Positions 1-8,089 of a DNA stretch of 64,000 nucleotides are shown piece after piece. The DNA comes from Aquabacterium sp. GTDB taxonomy: Bacteria; Pseudomonadota; Gammaproteobacteria; Burkholderiales; Burkholderiaceae_C. The notes beneath the pieces are model-generated. The model made no database searches. It saw only the letters and a list, made by a program, of their open reading frames with translations, and was not told the DNA's origin. The DNA lies in assembly GCF_016195855.1 (NCBI RefSeq), contig NZ_JACPYU010000004.1, forward strand, positions 49,912 to 113,911, in the 5' to 3' direction. A program made the translations under genes and the position numbers. Within the stretch, counting starts at the first letter, position 1, and each line of letters starts with the position of its first letter.

Positions 1-284
1 TGCACATCCACCAAACCACCCTCGCGGTCGTGCAGGCGCACATGGCCTTCCAGCACGAAAAAGTACTCGTCCTTGCCGGCTGGAAACACGATGCGCCAGC
101 GGCCCACCTCACACGCCCAGATGCCCGCTGTCATCTGCCCATCGGACGACTCGTACAAGCTCCAGGTTTCACGGCGTGGGTTGCCCTGCTCCAGCCGATC
201 CGGCCGAGGGTGATCGACCACACCGGGCTGCGCGGGCTGATCGAGGCGAACGATGCGCGGCTTGTCAGACGCGTGTGATGACAT
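1..284 (-). CDS. Cupin-domain protein (EutQ/DUF861-like), C-terminus cut by window edge
   Basis: Read on the minus strand from the ATG at 284, the frame stays open to the window edge (94 codons). The visible part starts with about 35 polar residues and then a segment with GIWACEVGRWRI, FPAGKDEYFFVLEGHVRL and HDREGG. This matches the first half of small single-domain cupins of the DUF861/EutQ type, where K-x-E-Y/F-x-x-V/L-x-G-x-V-x-L forms the first metal-binding cupin strand. These proteins are usually about 115-130 residues, so roughly a quarter is missing. The gene starts 9 bases after the orn stop on the same strand and may be co-transcribed with it. Substrate is unknown; the family includes ureidoglycine aminohydrolase-like members, but no such context is seen. 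Confidence 0.75.
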   Translation of the reverse strand, partial: MSSHASDKPRIVRLDQPAQPGVVDHPRPDRLEQGNPRRETWSLYESSDGQMTAGIWACEVGRWRIVFPAGKDEYFFVLEGHVRLHDREGGLVDV

Positions 285-293
285 GGCGCGCCC

Positions 294-893
294 TCACTTG
301 ACCAGGAAGTGCTCGCGGTAATAAGCCAGCTCGTCGATGGACTCGTGGATGTCCGCCAGCGCCGTGTGCTTCTGCGCTTTCTTGAAGCCTTCGGCCAGGC
401 CCGGCTTCCAGCGCTTGGCCAGCTCCTTCAAGGTGCTGACGTCCAGGTTGCGGTAGTGGAAGTAGGCCTCCAGCGTGGGCATGTAGCGGGCCAGGAAGCG
501 ACGGTCCTGGCAGATCGAGTTGCCGCACATGGGCGACTTGTTGTTGCCGACATAGGGCTTGAGGAAGTCGATCAGGGCCTTGGCCGCCTGGTCCTCGTCC
601 ACCGTGGAGGCCTTGACGCGGTCGATCAGGCCGCTCTTGCCATGCGTGCCCTTGTTCCAGGCGTCCATGCCATTGAGCATCTCGTCTGACTGGTGGATGG
701 CAAACACGGGGCCCTCGACCCGGACGCTCAGCTGCGGGTCGGTCACCACCACAGCGATCTCGATGATGCGGTCGCTGTCCGGCTTGAGGCCGGTCATTTC
801 CAGGTCGATCCAGATCAGGTTCTGGTCACTCTTGGTCAGGACGGCAGGTGTGTCGGCCGGGGTAGGGGCTGTGGCGGGCAGCGTGTCGCTCAT
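294..893 (-). CDS. orn: Oligoribonuclease
   Basis: A 199-residue 3'-5' exoribonuclease of the DEDDh superfamily that degrades 2-5 nt RNA (nanoRNA) and pGpG in the cytoplasm. All catalytic residues are visible: D30 and E32 in [10 protein letters not shown]130 in CQDRRF, and H176 and D181 in HTALADI. The length is slightly above the usual 180 because of a 22-residue Ala/Pro/Thr-rich N-terminal tail (up to TKSDQNL). The start at 893 was kept because that tail is in frame and no internal Met precedes the conserved core. Divergent from the M48 peptidase gene, as often seen in Burkholderiales. High confidence in function. Confidence 0.96.
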   Translation of the reverse strand: MSDTLPATAPTPADTPAVLTKSDQNLIWIDLEMTGLKPDSDRIIEIAVVVTDPQLSVRVEGPVFAIHQSDEMLNGMDAWNKGTHGKSGLIDRVKASTVDEDQAAKALIDFLKPYVGNNKSPMCGNSICQDRRFLARYMPTLEAYFHYRNLDVSTLKELAKRWKPGLAEGFKKAQKHTALADIHESIDELAYYREHFLVK

Positions 894-1037
894 CGATCAG
901 GGTCCTTGCGCGGGCCATCGCCCGGCTCTTGTCATGCGAAATATCCAGCGGCCCGGCCACCCCCTGTCAGCATGCTTGTGGGGTCATGGCCATCGAGCCC
1001 GAAGCGGCGATTGTGAGGCAAACGTACACTGACGCCC

Positions 1038-2303
1038 ATGCAACCCAGTGACCTCACCCTGCTTTTCGCGGTCTTCGTGACCGCCTCCCTGCTGACCAAG
1101 TTCTGGCTCGACAGCCGCCAGGCCCGCCACGTGGCCTCCCATCGCGGTGCCGTGCCGGCAACCTTCAGCAACGAAGTGACCCTGCCCAGCCACCAGCGCG
1201 CGGCCGACTACACCCTCGACAAACTGCGTTTTGGCCTGCTCAACACGGCCCTCAGCACCGCCGTGTTGCTGGGGTGGACCCTGCTCGGTGGCCTGGACGC
1301 GCTCAACCATCTGGTGCGCGATGCCGTCTTCCCGCGCTGGGGGGGGCTGGCCTATCAACTGGCCTTGCTGGCTTCGTTCACGTTCATCGGCGCGCTCATC
1401 GAGTGGCCCATGGACGCCTGGAACACCTTCCGCATCGAACAGCGCCACGGCTTCAACCGCATGACCTGGGGCATGTGGATCGGTGACCAGCTCAAGCAGG
1501 TGCTGCTGGGCATCGTCATCGGCACCCCCATTGCGGCGCTGATCCTGTGGCTGATGGGCGCGGCCGGCCAGGCCTGGTGGTTGTGGGCCTGGGGTGCCTG
1601 GGTCGCTTTCAGCCTCTTGCTGATGGTGGTCTTCCCCATCTTCATCGCACCGCTGTTCAACAAGTTCGAGCCCCTGCAGGACGACACCCTGGCCTCGCGC
1701 GTCACCAACCTGATGACCCGCTGCGGCTTCAAGGCCAAGGGCTTTTTCGTGATGGATGGCAGCCGCCGCTCGGCGCACGCCAATGCCTACTTCACCGGCC
1801 TGGGTTCATCCAAGCGCGTGGTGTTCTTCGACACCTTGCTGACCAAGCTCTCGCACGGCGAGGTCGAGGCCGTGCTGGCCCACGAGCTGGGCCACTTCAA
1901 GCACAAGCACGTGCTCAAGCGCATGATCATGATGTTCGTGATGAGCCTGGCCGGCTTTGCGCTGCTGGGCTGGCTGTCGCGTCAGCTGGCCTTCTACACC
2001 GGCCTGGGCGTCTCGCCCAACCTGACGGCACCCAACGACGCCCTGGCCCTGCTGCTGTTCATGCTGGCCCTGCCCGCCTTCATGTTCTTCGTCTCGCCCG
2101 TGTTCTCGTACTTCTCGCGCCGTGACGAATACCAGGCCGACGCCTATGCCTGCAAGCAGTCCAGCGGCAAGGACCTGGCCATGGCACTGATCAAGCTGTA
2201 CAAAGACAACTCGTCCACCCTGACGCCAGACCCGATGTACGTGCGCTTTTACTACTCGCACCCACCGGCATCCGAACGCCTGGCGGCCATGGCGGCCAAC
2301 TGA
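1038..2303 (+). CDS. M48 family membrane metallopeptidase (Ste24/CAAX protease-like)
   Basis: A 421-residue integral membrane zinc protease. The HEXXH zinc motif is H282-E-L-G-H286, and the third ligand is E364 in the SRRDEYQADAY segment. Several hydrophobic segments precede and follow the motif (around residues 70-125, 145-185, 300-350), the usual Ste24-type layout with the active site facing the cytoplasmic side. The bacterial family is involved in membrane-protein quality control; CAAX processing itself is not expected in bacteria. It lies divergent from orn and directly upstream of the pterin dehydratase and rsgA genes, apparently as the first gene of that short operon. Confidence 0.93.
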   Translation: MQPSDLTLLFAVFVTASLLTKFWLDSRQARHVASHRGAVPATFSNEVTLPSHQRAADYTLDKLRFGLLNTALSTAVLLGWTLLGGLDALNHLVRDAVFPRWGGLAYQLALLASFTFIGALIEWPMDAWNTFRIEQRHGFNRMTWGMWIGDQLKQVLLGIVIGTPIAALILWLMGAAGQAWWLWAWGAWVAFSLLLMVVFPIFIAPLFNKFEPLQDDTLASRVTNLMTRCGFKAKGFFVMDGSRRSAHANAYFTGLGSSKRVVFFDTLLTKLSHGEVEAVLAHELGHFKHKHVLKRMIMMFVMSLAGFALLGWLSRQLAFYTGLGVSPNLTAPNDALALLLFMLALPAFMFFVSPVFSYFSRRDEYQADAYACKQSSGKDLAMALIKLYKDNSSTLTPDPMYVRFYYSHPPASERLAAMAAN

Positions 2304-2314
2304 GTGAGGTGACC

Positions 2315-2662
2315 ATGACACCAGCCCATGCCCTGCCCCTGCACCAACAACGCTGCAGCCACCAGAGTGGCCCCGCCCTCACGCCCGATGAACAACTGCT
2401 GCTCCTGAGCCAGCTGCAAGGCTGGCGCGTGGACACTGAAGCACCGGGCGGCGCGCTCACCAAAACCTACACCCTGGCCGACTTCCACCGCACCATGGCA
2501 TTTGTCAATGCGGTGGCCTGGGTGGCCCATGAACAAGACCACCACCCCGACCTGGCTGTGAGCTACAAACACTGCACCATCCGCTGGTCCACGCATTCCG
2601 TGGGCGGCCTGTCTCTCAACGATTTCATCTGCGCAGCCCGCGTGGACGCCCTGTCCGCATGA
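2315..2662 (+). CDS. 4a-hydroxytetrahydrobiopterin dehydratase (PCD/DCoH, phhB-like)
   Basis: A 115-residue pterin-4a-carbinolamine dehydratase, which removes water from 4a-hydroxytetrahydrobiopterin to recycle the cofactor of aromatic amino acid hydroxylases. The family signature is present as AHEQDHHPDLAVSYKHC, with the catalytic HHP histidines, and ends with WSTHSVGGLSLNDF. The ATG at 2315 was chosen because GAGG at 2306-2309 lies at suitable distance; an in-frame GTG at 2309 would add two residues. It begins 11 bases after the M48 gene and overlaps the rsgA start by 4 bases (ATGA at 2659-2662), so translation is probably coupled. No phenylalanine hydroxylase gene is nearby. Confidence 0.92.
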   Translation: MTPAHALPLHQQRCSHQSGPALTPDEQLLLLSQLQGWRVDTEAPGGALTKTYTLADFHRTMAFVNAVAWVAHEQDHHPDLAVSYKHCTIRWSTHSVGGLSLNDFICAARVDALSA

Positions 2663-3618
2663 AGCGGCCTGGCAAACCCAGCGGCGCGCGTCGCAGCAGC
2701 AAGAGCACCGACACCAGCCAGTGTCAGAGTGGCCTGGTCGTGGCCACCCATGGCCGCCACGTGGTCGTGGAAGACGATGCAAGCGAGCGCCTGATCTGCC
2801 ACCCGCGCGGCAAGAAGAGTGAGGCCGTGGTCGGTGACCGCGTCATGTGGCAACACACCCTGGAAGGCGGCGACGAAGGCGTGATCGTGGCCGTGGAAGA
2901 GCGCAAAAGCCTGCTCTACCGGCAGGACGAATGGCGCAGCAAATCCTTTGCCGCCAACCTCGACCAGCTGCTGATGTGGATCGCCGTGGAGCCCGTGTTC
3001 AGCGAATCCCAACTCACACGCGCCCTGATCGCCGCCGAATCGGCTGGCATCCCGCCCACCATCGTGCTCAACAAGATCGACCTGCCTGGCGCACAGGCTG
3101 CGCGCGATCGCCTCGCGCCTTACCGCGCCATGGGCTACAGGGTGGTCGAGCTGTCGTTGAAGAAGGAAACCGAGGCCGCACGCGCCCAGGTAGCCCCCTT
3201 GCTGAACGGCAAGGCCACGCTGGTGCTGGGGCCCTCTGGTGCGGGCAAGAGCACACTGATCAACACCTTGCTGCCCAACGCCCGCGCCGAAACGCAGGAG
3301 ATCTCGCAGGCGCTCAACTCGGGCAAACACACGACCACGTCCAGCCTCTGGTACTGGCTCGATGACAGCCGCACCAGCGCCGTGATCGACTCGCCGGGCT
3401 TTCAGGAGTTCGGCATGCACCACATCCCGCCCACCGAACTGGCGCGCTGGATGCCCGACATCGCCCGGCACATGAACGACTGCCGCTTCCACAACTGCAC
3501 GCACCGCCAAGAACCCGGCTGCGCGGTGCAGGCGGCGGTCGAACGCGGTGAGGTCAGCCCCATCCGCCTGAGCCTGTACACCGCCCTGTATGAGGAGCTC
3601 AGCCAGCCACGCTGGTGA
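2659..3618 (+). CDS. rsgA: Ribosome small subunit-dependent GTPase A
   Basis: A 319-residue circularly permuted GTPase that acts late in 30S subunit maturation. The permuted order of GTPase motifs is visible: G4 NKID at 138-141, then the P-loop GPSGAGKST (191-199), then G3 DSPGF starting at 244. An N-terminal OB-fold region (about 20-95) precedes it, and a C-terminal zinc-binding segment contains CRFHNCTHRQEPGC. All of this is typical. The start overlaps the pterin dehydratase gene by 4 bases. Followed by a small conserved gene (3677-3949). Confidence 0.96.
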   Translation: MKRPGKPSGARRSSKSTDTSQCQSGLVVATHGRHVVVEDDASERLICHPRGKKSEAVVGDRVMWQHTLEGGDEGVIVAVEERKSLLYRQDEWRSKSFAANLDQLLMWIAVEPVFSESQLTRALIAAESAGIPPTIVLNKIDLPGAQAARDRLAPYRAMGYRVVELSLKKETEAARAQVAPLLNGKATLVLGPSGAGKSTLINTLLPNARAETQEISQALNSGKHTTTSSLWYWLDDSRTSAVIDSPGFQEFGMHHIPPTELARWMPDIARHMNDCRFHNCTHRQEPGCAVQAAVERGEVSPIRLSLYTALYEELSQPRW

Positions 3619-3676
3619 GCCGGCTCAAGCCACGACACGGCACCCACACCGCACCTCACGCCCCGACATCAAGACC

Positions 3677-3949
3677 ATGACCGATCGCCTCTCCAACCTG
3701 GCCGCCACCCTCAATGACTTCGCCCAAGGCGCCCTGTCCATCCCGGACCTGGCCCGCGACTGGCGCGATGCTGCCTACAGCCACGAGCCCGCGCTGCCAC
3801 AGCGCTACCTGGACGTGCTGGAGCGCTTGCTCAACCAACTGGAAAGCGCCGCCCTGTTCACCGAAGAGAGCTGCTCGTTCAGCCAGGCCGACATGGTGGG
3901 CGCGTTGGCCGACTGGCTGGCCAGGGCGCGTGCCCTGCCCACATCCTGA
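3677..3949 (+). CDS. Small acidic hypothetical protein
   Basis: A 90-residue, probably cytoplasmic, mostly helical protein starting MTDRLSNLAATLND. It has no signal peptide, no transmembrane segment and no cysteine-rich motif. A longer in-frame start at 3590 lies inside rsgA and would add a low-complexity tail, so the ATG at 3677 is preferred. It sits 58 bases after rsgA on the same strand and could be the last gene of that operon. I do not recognise the family. Confidence 0.6.
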   Translation: MTDRLSNLAATLNDFAQGALSIPDLARDWRDAAYSHEPALPQRYLDVLERLLNQLESAALFTEESCSFSQADMVGALADWLARARALPTS

Positions 3950-3985
3950 GCACGCGTCAGCGCCCAGCAGGGCCCCACGGGGCCA

Positions 3986-5008
3986 TCACGCCGCCCGATC
4001 AGCCTTCCTGCGCTGATCAAAAGCCGCCGCCAATTCCCTGACCACCTCGGCCGCCGGCATCACCGATCGGATGCGCCCGACCTCGGCCCCCGCATACAAG
4101 GCCGTGCAGGCCTGCATGCGCGCCGGCATGCCCACCTCCAACGCGGCCCCGGTGAACAAAGGCAAGGCGGGCCGTTGCCAGTGCGTGAGCTCTGCCTTCA
4201 TCGGCGTGACACGCCGCCCCAGGCCTGTGAGCTTGTGCAAGCCGCGTAGCCAGGCGGGCGCACGGCCTTGCTCATCACACCAGCGCCGCGTCGCCTCATT
4301 GGGCAGCACACGGTGTGGGGCATCCCAGTTCAAACCGAACAAGGTGGTCACCACCGTGTCGTTGGCCTCGACCAGACCACGCTTGTAGGCATCGTGCGCG
4401 CGGCTCTCATTCGTGGCCACGAAACGCGTCCCCGTTGACACCCCGCTGGCCCCCATGTGCCGCGCGGCCAGGGCATCTTGCTCGGTGTACATGCCGCCAG
4501 CCGCGAACACCGGCACGCCACCTGCCTGGTCCACGATGGCCGGCAGGATGGACTTGAGCAGGCTGGTGCCACGCACATGCCCGCCCGCTTCCCGGCCCTG
4601 CACGATCAAGGCATCGATGCCGGCATCCAGCGCAAAACGCGCCTCGTCCATGCTGCCCACTTGCTGGAAGGTGAAGATCCCGGCCCGCTTCAGGCGCTGG
4701 ATCAAGGCCGCATCACGGCCCCAGAACAAGGTCACCATCGGCACCTGTTGGGCGATCACCAGCTCGATGTGGCGCGCCCGCGTGAAGGGCAACAACAAGT
4801 TCGCGTTGAAAGGCCGCCCCTGACACAGGCGCCGTGTCAAAGCCAGGGCCATGCCCCACTGCGACACATCCGTGATGCCCAGCGTGCCAATGCCACCGGC
4901 CAGGCTGACGGCCGCAGCCAGCTCAGGCCCCGCAATGCCCGGCATCCCGGCCTGCATGACCGGATAAGACACACCCACGTCACGCAAACCTGACAGCTTG
5001 TCTTTCAT
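3986..5008 (-). CDS. Nitronate monooxygenase-like FMN-dependent oxidoreductase
   Basis: A 340-residue TIM-barrel flavoprotein of the NMO/2-nitropropane dioxygenase family (related to FabK and IMPDH). Typical elements are the N-terminal YPVMQAGMPGIAGPELAAAV, the GGIGTLG loop, the phosphate/FMN-binding stretch IVQGREAGGHVRG (about residues 135-147), FAAGGMY, and GASGVSTGTRFVATNES. Family members oxidise alkyl nitronates or act as enoyl reductases; the substrate here is unknown. Divergent from the KstD-like flavoprotein at 5080, with an inverted repeat between them, so shared regulation and a role in the same catabolic route are possible. Confidence 0.88.
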   Translation of the reverse strand: MKDKLSGLRDVGVSYPVMQAGMPGIAGPELAAAVSLAGGIGTLGITDVSQWGMALALTRRLCQGRPFNANLLLPFTRARHIELVIAQQVPMVTLFWGRDAALIQRLKRAGIFTFQQVGSMDEARFALDAGIDALIVQGREAGGHVRGTSLLKSILPAIVDQAGGVPVFAAGGMYTEQDALAARHMGASGVSTGTRFVATNESRAHDAYKRGLVEANDTVVTTLFGLNWDAPHRVLPNEATRRWCDEQGRAPAWLRGLHKLTGLGRRVTPMKAELTHWQRPALPLFTGAALEVGMPARMQACTALYAGAEVGRIRSVMPAAEVVRELAAAFDQRRKADRAA

Positions 5009-5027
5009 GCCTACCCCCTTGCTTCAA

Positions 5028-5049
5028 GGGCCACCGACATGAGTGGCCC
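5028..5049. promoter_or_regulatory. Inverted repeat in a divergent promoter region (candidate operator)
   Basis: Perfect 7-bp arms GGGCCAC (5028-5034) and GTGGCCC (5043-5049) separated by 8 bases, lying in the 71-base space between the divergent NMO-like gene and the KstD-like gene. The placement suggests a transcription-factor site controlling both, but no regulator was identified and a GC-rich palindrome can occur by chance. Confidence 0.35.
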
Positions 5050-5079
5050 CTCACTTGTAGTGCCCTATTTGAACCGAGA

Positions 5080-6876
5080 ATGAACCGCCAACCAACCCCT
5101 GCTTTCCAGACACACATGCCCGTATCCCCTTCCCGTCGACAAGTCCTTCAAGGCGCCGCATCCGCCGCGCTGTCCACCAGCGTGATGGGAAGCTTCTCCA
5201 CCCCGGCCCAGGCCGCCGAAAACACGTTCGACGTGATCGTGATCGGCTCAGGCGCCGCAGGCATGACGGCCGCGTTGAGCGCGGCCAAACGCGGCCTGCG
5301 CGTCGTCGTGATCGAGAAGGCCGACAAGTTCGGCGGCTCCACGGCCCGCTCGGGTGCCGGCATCTGGATCCGCAACAACGAGGTGCTGCAAAAGGCCGGC
5401 GTGCTTGATACGCCTGAGCAAGCTGCCACCTATCTGGACGCCGTGGTCGGCCCCATCGTGCCGGCCGAGCGCAAGGCAGCCTACCTGCAACAAGGCCCGG
5501 CCATGATCTCGTTCATCCTGCGCAACACCCCGCTGCGCTTTCGCTGGATGGAGGGCTACTCGGACTACTACCCCGAGCTGCCCGGCGGCAAACCCAATGG
5601 CGCCTCCATCGAGCCTGATCAGTTCGATGGCCACCTGCTGGGCCGGGAGCTGGCCAACCTGAACCCGCCCTACCTTGCCACACCACCCGGCGTGGTGATC
5701 TTTGGTGGCGAATACAAGTGGCTGAACCTCGCCGCCGTGTCCGCCAAGGGTGCCCTGGTGGCCGCCAATGCCGTGGCACGTTATGTGGAAGCCATGCTCA
5801 AGGGCCAGATCCCGCTGACCATGGGACAGGCGCTGGCCGCAGGCTTGCGCGCCGGCCTGCTTCAGGCCAATGTGCCCGTGTGGCTCAACACGCCCCTGAT
5901 CGACCTGCAGTTCGACCACAGCGGGCGCGTCAACGGTGCGCTCGTCAGCAAGGACGGCACCCCCACCTTGATCCAGGCCACGCGGGGCGTGGTCATGGCC
6001 GCTGGCGGCTTCGAGCACAACCTGAAGATGCGCCTGGACTACCAGCAACACCCCATCACCACGGACTGGACGGTGGGCACCAAGACCAACACGGGTGACG
6101 GCATCCTGGCCGGGCAACGTGCCGGTGGTGCCCTGGACCTGATGGACGACGCCTGGTGGGGCCCGGTCATCCCCTTGCCGGAAGGCCCCTACTTCGTGCT
6201 GGCCGAGCGCACCCTGCCCGGCAGCATCATGGTCAACAGCCAGGGCCAGCGTTTCGTCAACGAAGCCGCGCCTTATACCGACTTCGTGCACACCACCTAC
6301 AAGCAAGCCCTCGTCAGCCAGGACATCACCGCGTGGATGGTGGTGGACCAGCGCTTCCGCAACCGCTACCTGTTCAAGGAAACGCTGCCCTTCCTGCCTC
6401 TGCCGCAGCGCTGGTATGACGCCGGCGTGGTCGTCAAGGACCTGACCCTGGAAGGCCTGGCCGCCAAGATGGGCGTGCCCCCGGCTGCCTTGCGCAACAC
6501 GGTGCAACGCTTCAACGGCTTTGCCGACGCCGGCAAGGACCTGGACTTCCAACGCGGCGACAGCGCCTACGACCACTACTACACCGACCCGGCCGTGCGC
6601 CCCAGCTCCAGCCTCGCCGCGCTGCGCTACGCCCCCTTCTACGCCTTCAAGATCAAGCCGGGCGACCTGGGCACCAAGGGCGGCTTGCGCACCGATGCAC
6701 GCGCGCGCGTGCTGCGCGACGACGGCAGCGTCATCGAAGGCCTTTATGCCGCAGGCAACAACAGCGCCTCGGTGATGGGGCACAGCTATGCAGGCGCGGG
6801 CTCGACCATCGGCCCGGCCATGACCTTTGGCTACATCGCCGGCAACGACCTGGCCGACAGCAGCGCGTCAGTCTGA
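5080..6876 (+). CDS. FAD-dependent dehydrogenase, 3-ketosteroid-delta1-dehydrogenase (KstD)-like, Tat-exported
   Basis: A 598-residue flavoprotein of the succinate dehydrogenase/fumarate reductase/KstD family. Residues 18-25 (SRRQVLQG) followed by a hydrophobic Ala-rich stretch ending near AQAAENTF look like a twin-arginine signal, so a periplasmic location is likely. The FAD dinucleotide motif is G56-S-G-A-A-G61, followed by the GGSTARSGAG segment typical of KstD. The C-terminus has YAAGNNSASVMGHSYAG followed by GSTIGPAMTFGY, which closely matches the KstD flavin/substrate region. The substrate could be a steroid or another 3-keto compound; no other steroid genes are nearby, so this stays open. 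An alternative start at 5116 would shorten the N-region by 12 residues. The last 9 bases overlap the convergent tetR-type gene. Confidence 0.85.
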   Translation: MNRQPTPAFQTHMPVSPSRRQVLQGAASAALSTSVMGSFSTPAQAAENTFDVIVIGSGAAGMTAALSAAKRGLRVVVIEKADKFGGSTARSGAGIWIRNNEVLQKAGVLDTPEQAATYLDAVVGPIVPAERKAAYLQQGPAMISFILRNTPLRFRWMEGYSDYYPELPGGKPNGASIEPDQFDGHLLGRELANLNPPYLATPPGVVIFGGEYKWLNLAAVSAKGALVAANAVARYVEAMLKGQIPLTMGQALAAGLRAGLLQANVPVWLNTPLIDLQFDHSGRVNGALVSKDGTPTLIQATRGVVMAAGGFEHNLKMRLDYQQHPITTDWTVGTKTNTGDGILAGQRAGGALDLMDDAWWGPVIPLPEGPYFVLAERTLPGSIMVNSQGQRFVNEAAPYTDFVHTTYKQALVSQDITAWMVVDQRFRNRYLFKETLPFLPLPQRWYDAGVVVKDLTLEGLAAKMGVPPAALRNTVQRFNGFADAGKDLDFQRGDSAYDHYYTDPAVRPSSSLAALRYAPFYAFKIKPGDLGTKGGLRTDARARVLRDDGSVIEGLYAAGNNSASVMGHSYAGAGSTIGPAMTFGYIAGNDLADSSASV

Positions 6877-7548
6877 CCCGGCCACGCTCAACCAGGCAGC
6901 CTCGGCCAGTTGCTCGCGGTACTGTGCGGGCGTGGCCTTGACCCGCCCTGACAGCCACGCGCGGCTGAGGTTGTCTGCCGCACCGATGATCAGCGAGGGC
7001 AGCAACTCGGTTGGCCAGTCCTTGATGCGCCCTGGCCGATCGGCTTGCGCAAACCAGTTCATGACCAGCTTGGCACGCTGGCGGTTGCGTTGCTGCAACT
7101 CGGCCGCATGCGGCCCCTTGGACACGGCCGAGCGCGCCTGGAACATGAAACGCGCCAGTTCAGGCTGCGCACTCACCCAATCGACATAGCCGTAGACCAG
7201 CGCCGCCACGCCTTCGCGCATGGTGTGCGCCCGGGCCAGCTCTTCGTCCACCAGCGCAGCCTGATCCTGCAAGGCACAGAAGAACAGCGCCGCCACCAGC
7301 CCCTCCTTGCTGCCGAAGTGGTGGTACAGGTTGCCCACACTGGCTTCGCAACGCACCAGGATCATCTCGATGGTCGTGGGCTCGATGCCGTGCTCATTGA
7401 AGCAGGCCAGCGCGCCCTCCAGCATGCGCCGCTTGAGCTGCGCACGGCTGCCCGGGTAGGCGCGCTCCAGCACGCCCCGCACGCCTGCGGCCTTCTCCTC
7501 GGCCTTCTGTGCGGCCTTGGGTTCATTGGTCTTGCTTGCTTGCTTCAT
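6868..7548 (-). CDS. TetR family transcriptional regulator
   Basis: A 226-residue repressor. After a charged tail of about 30 residues comes the TetR DNA-binding domain (about 35-85), with RRMLEGALACFNEHGIEPTTIEMIL, CEASVGNLYHHFGSKEGL and VAALF. The helix-turn-helix recognition part ASVGNLYHHF is canonical. The C-terminal ligand domain begins near residue 95. It is divergent from the hotdog-fold gene at 7634, and the 85-base space between them contains a long palindrome (7567-7590), so autoregulation and repression of that gene are likely. Its 3' end overlaps that of the KstD-like gene by 9 bases. Confidence 0.93.
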   Translation of the reverse strand: MKQASKTNEPKAAQKAEEKAAGVRGVLERAYPGSRAQLKRRMLEGALACFNEHGIEPTTIEMILVRCEASVGNLYHHFGSKEGLVAALFFCALQDQAALVDEELARAHTMREGVAALVYGYVDWVSAQPELARFMFQARSAVSKGPHAAELQQRNRQRAKLVMNWFAQADRPGRIKDWPTELLPSLIIGAADNLSRAWLSGRVKATPAQYREQLAEAAWLSVAGSD

Positions 7549-7558
7549 GGCTGCGTAT

Positions 7559-7588
7559 TTGACACCGAATCATATTCCAGAATATTAT
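7559..7588 (+). promoter_or_regulatory. Sigma-70 promoter for the hotdog-fold gene
   Basis: A consensus -35 TTGACA at 7559-7564 and a -10-like TATTAT at 7583-7588, spaced 18 bases, point toward the gene starting at 7634. The downstream half is covered by the inverted repeat at 7567-7590, the classic arrangement for TetR repression. Confidence 0.6.
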
Positions 7589-7590
7589 TC
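7567..7590. promoter_or_regulatory. Candidate TetR operator (24-bp palindrome)
   Basis: Two 11-base arms of the form GAATNATATTC / GAATATNATTC flank a central CA; the inner 6-bp arms ATATTC and GAATAT are perfect, and each outer GAAT/ATTC is perfect. Only the N positions fail to pair. It is AT-rich in a GC-rich region, sits between the tetR-type gene and its divergent neighbour, and overlaps the spacer and -10 of the promoter at 7559-7588. The site is seen directly; the binding protein is inferred from position. Confidence 0.7.
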
Positions 7591-7633
7591 TACTGCTTAT
7601 CAACAGTCCAGCAAGGACACCGAGGAGATCCCC

Positions 7634-8074
7634 ATGAGCCAAGTTCTGAACCTGTTCAACAGCGTCGGGCCCGAGCAGTTCACCACCATGATCTGCCAGA
7701 TCGCACCCTACTTCAGCACCATCCAGCCCAGCGTCACGGCGCTGCGCCCCGGCTATGCCGAGGCCAATGTCCCGCTGCGCAAGGAGGTCACCAACCACCT
7801 GGGCACCATGCATGCCATCGCGCTGTGCAACGCGGCCGAACTGGTAGCGGGCACCATGACCGATGCCTCGCTGCCGGCCGGCTACCGCTGGATTCCCAAA
7901 GGCATGAGCGTGGAATACCTGGCCAAGGTCAAGACCGACATCCGCGCGGTGGCCGATGGCAGCGGCATCGACTGGGCCCAGGCCGGCGATCAGGTTGTGC
8001 CGGTGGACGTGTTCGATACCGAAGGCAAGAAGGTGTTTGCCGCGCGCATCACGATGAACGTGAAGGCCGCGTGA
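7634..8074 (+). CDS. Hotdog-fold protein (DUF4442, thioesterase-like)
   Basis: A 146-residue hotdog-fold protein. A central helix-like stretch (ANVPLRKEVTNHLGTMHAIALCNAAEL) resembles the substrate-binding helix of PaaI/DUF4442-type acyl-CoA thioesterases, and the C-terminus DVFDTEGKKVFAARITMNVK is the usual final strands. The start at 7634 is supported by GAGGAG at 7622-7627; an upstream in-frame start at 7517 would run through the promoter and operator, so it is rejected. Probably controlled by the divergent TetR-type repressor. Role may be hydrolysis of acyl-CoA intermediates; substrate unknown. Confidence 0.85.
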   Translation: MSQVLNLFNSVGPEQFTTMICQIAPYFSTIQPSVTALRPGYAEANVPLRKEVTNHLGTMHAIALCNAAELVAGTMTDASLPAGYRWIPKGMSVEYLAKVKTDIRAVADGSGIDWAQAGDQVVPVDVFDTEGKKVFAARITMNVKAA

Positions 8075-8089
8075 TCAGCGGCGCGCGAC

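Noticed and set aside
5248..6783. Open frame of 511 codons opposite the KstD-like gene
   Set aside because: Antisense to a gene with clear FAD motifs; no domain and a composition typical of shadow frames.
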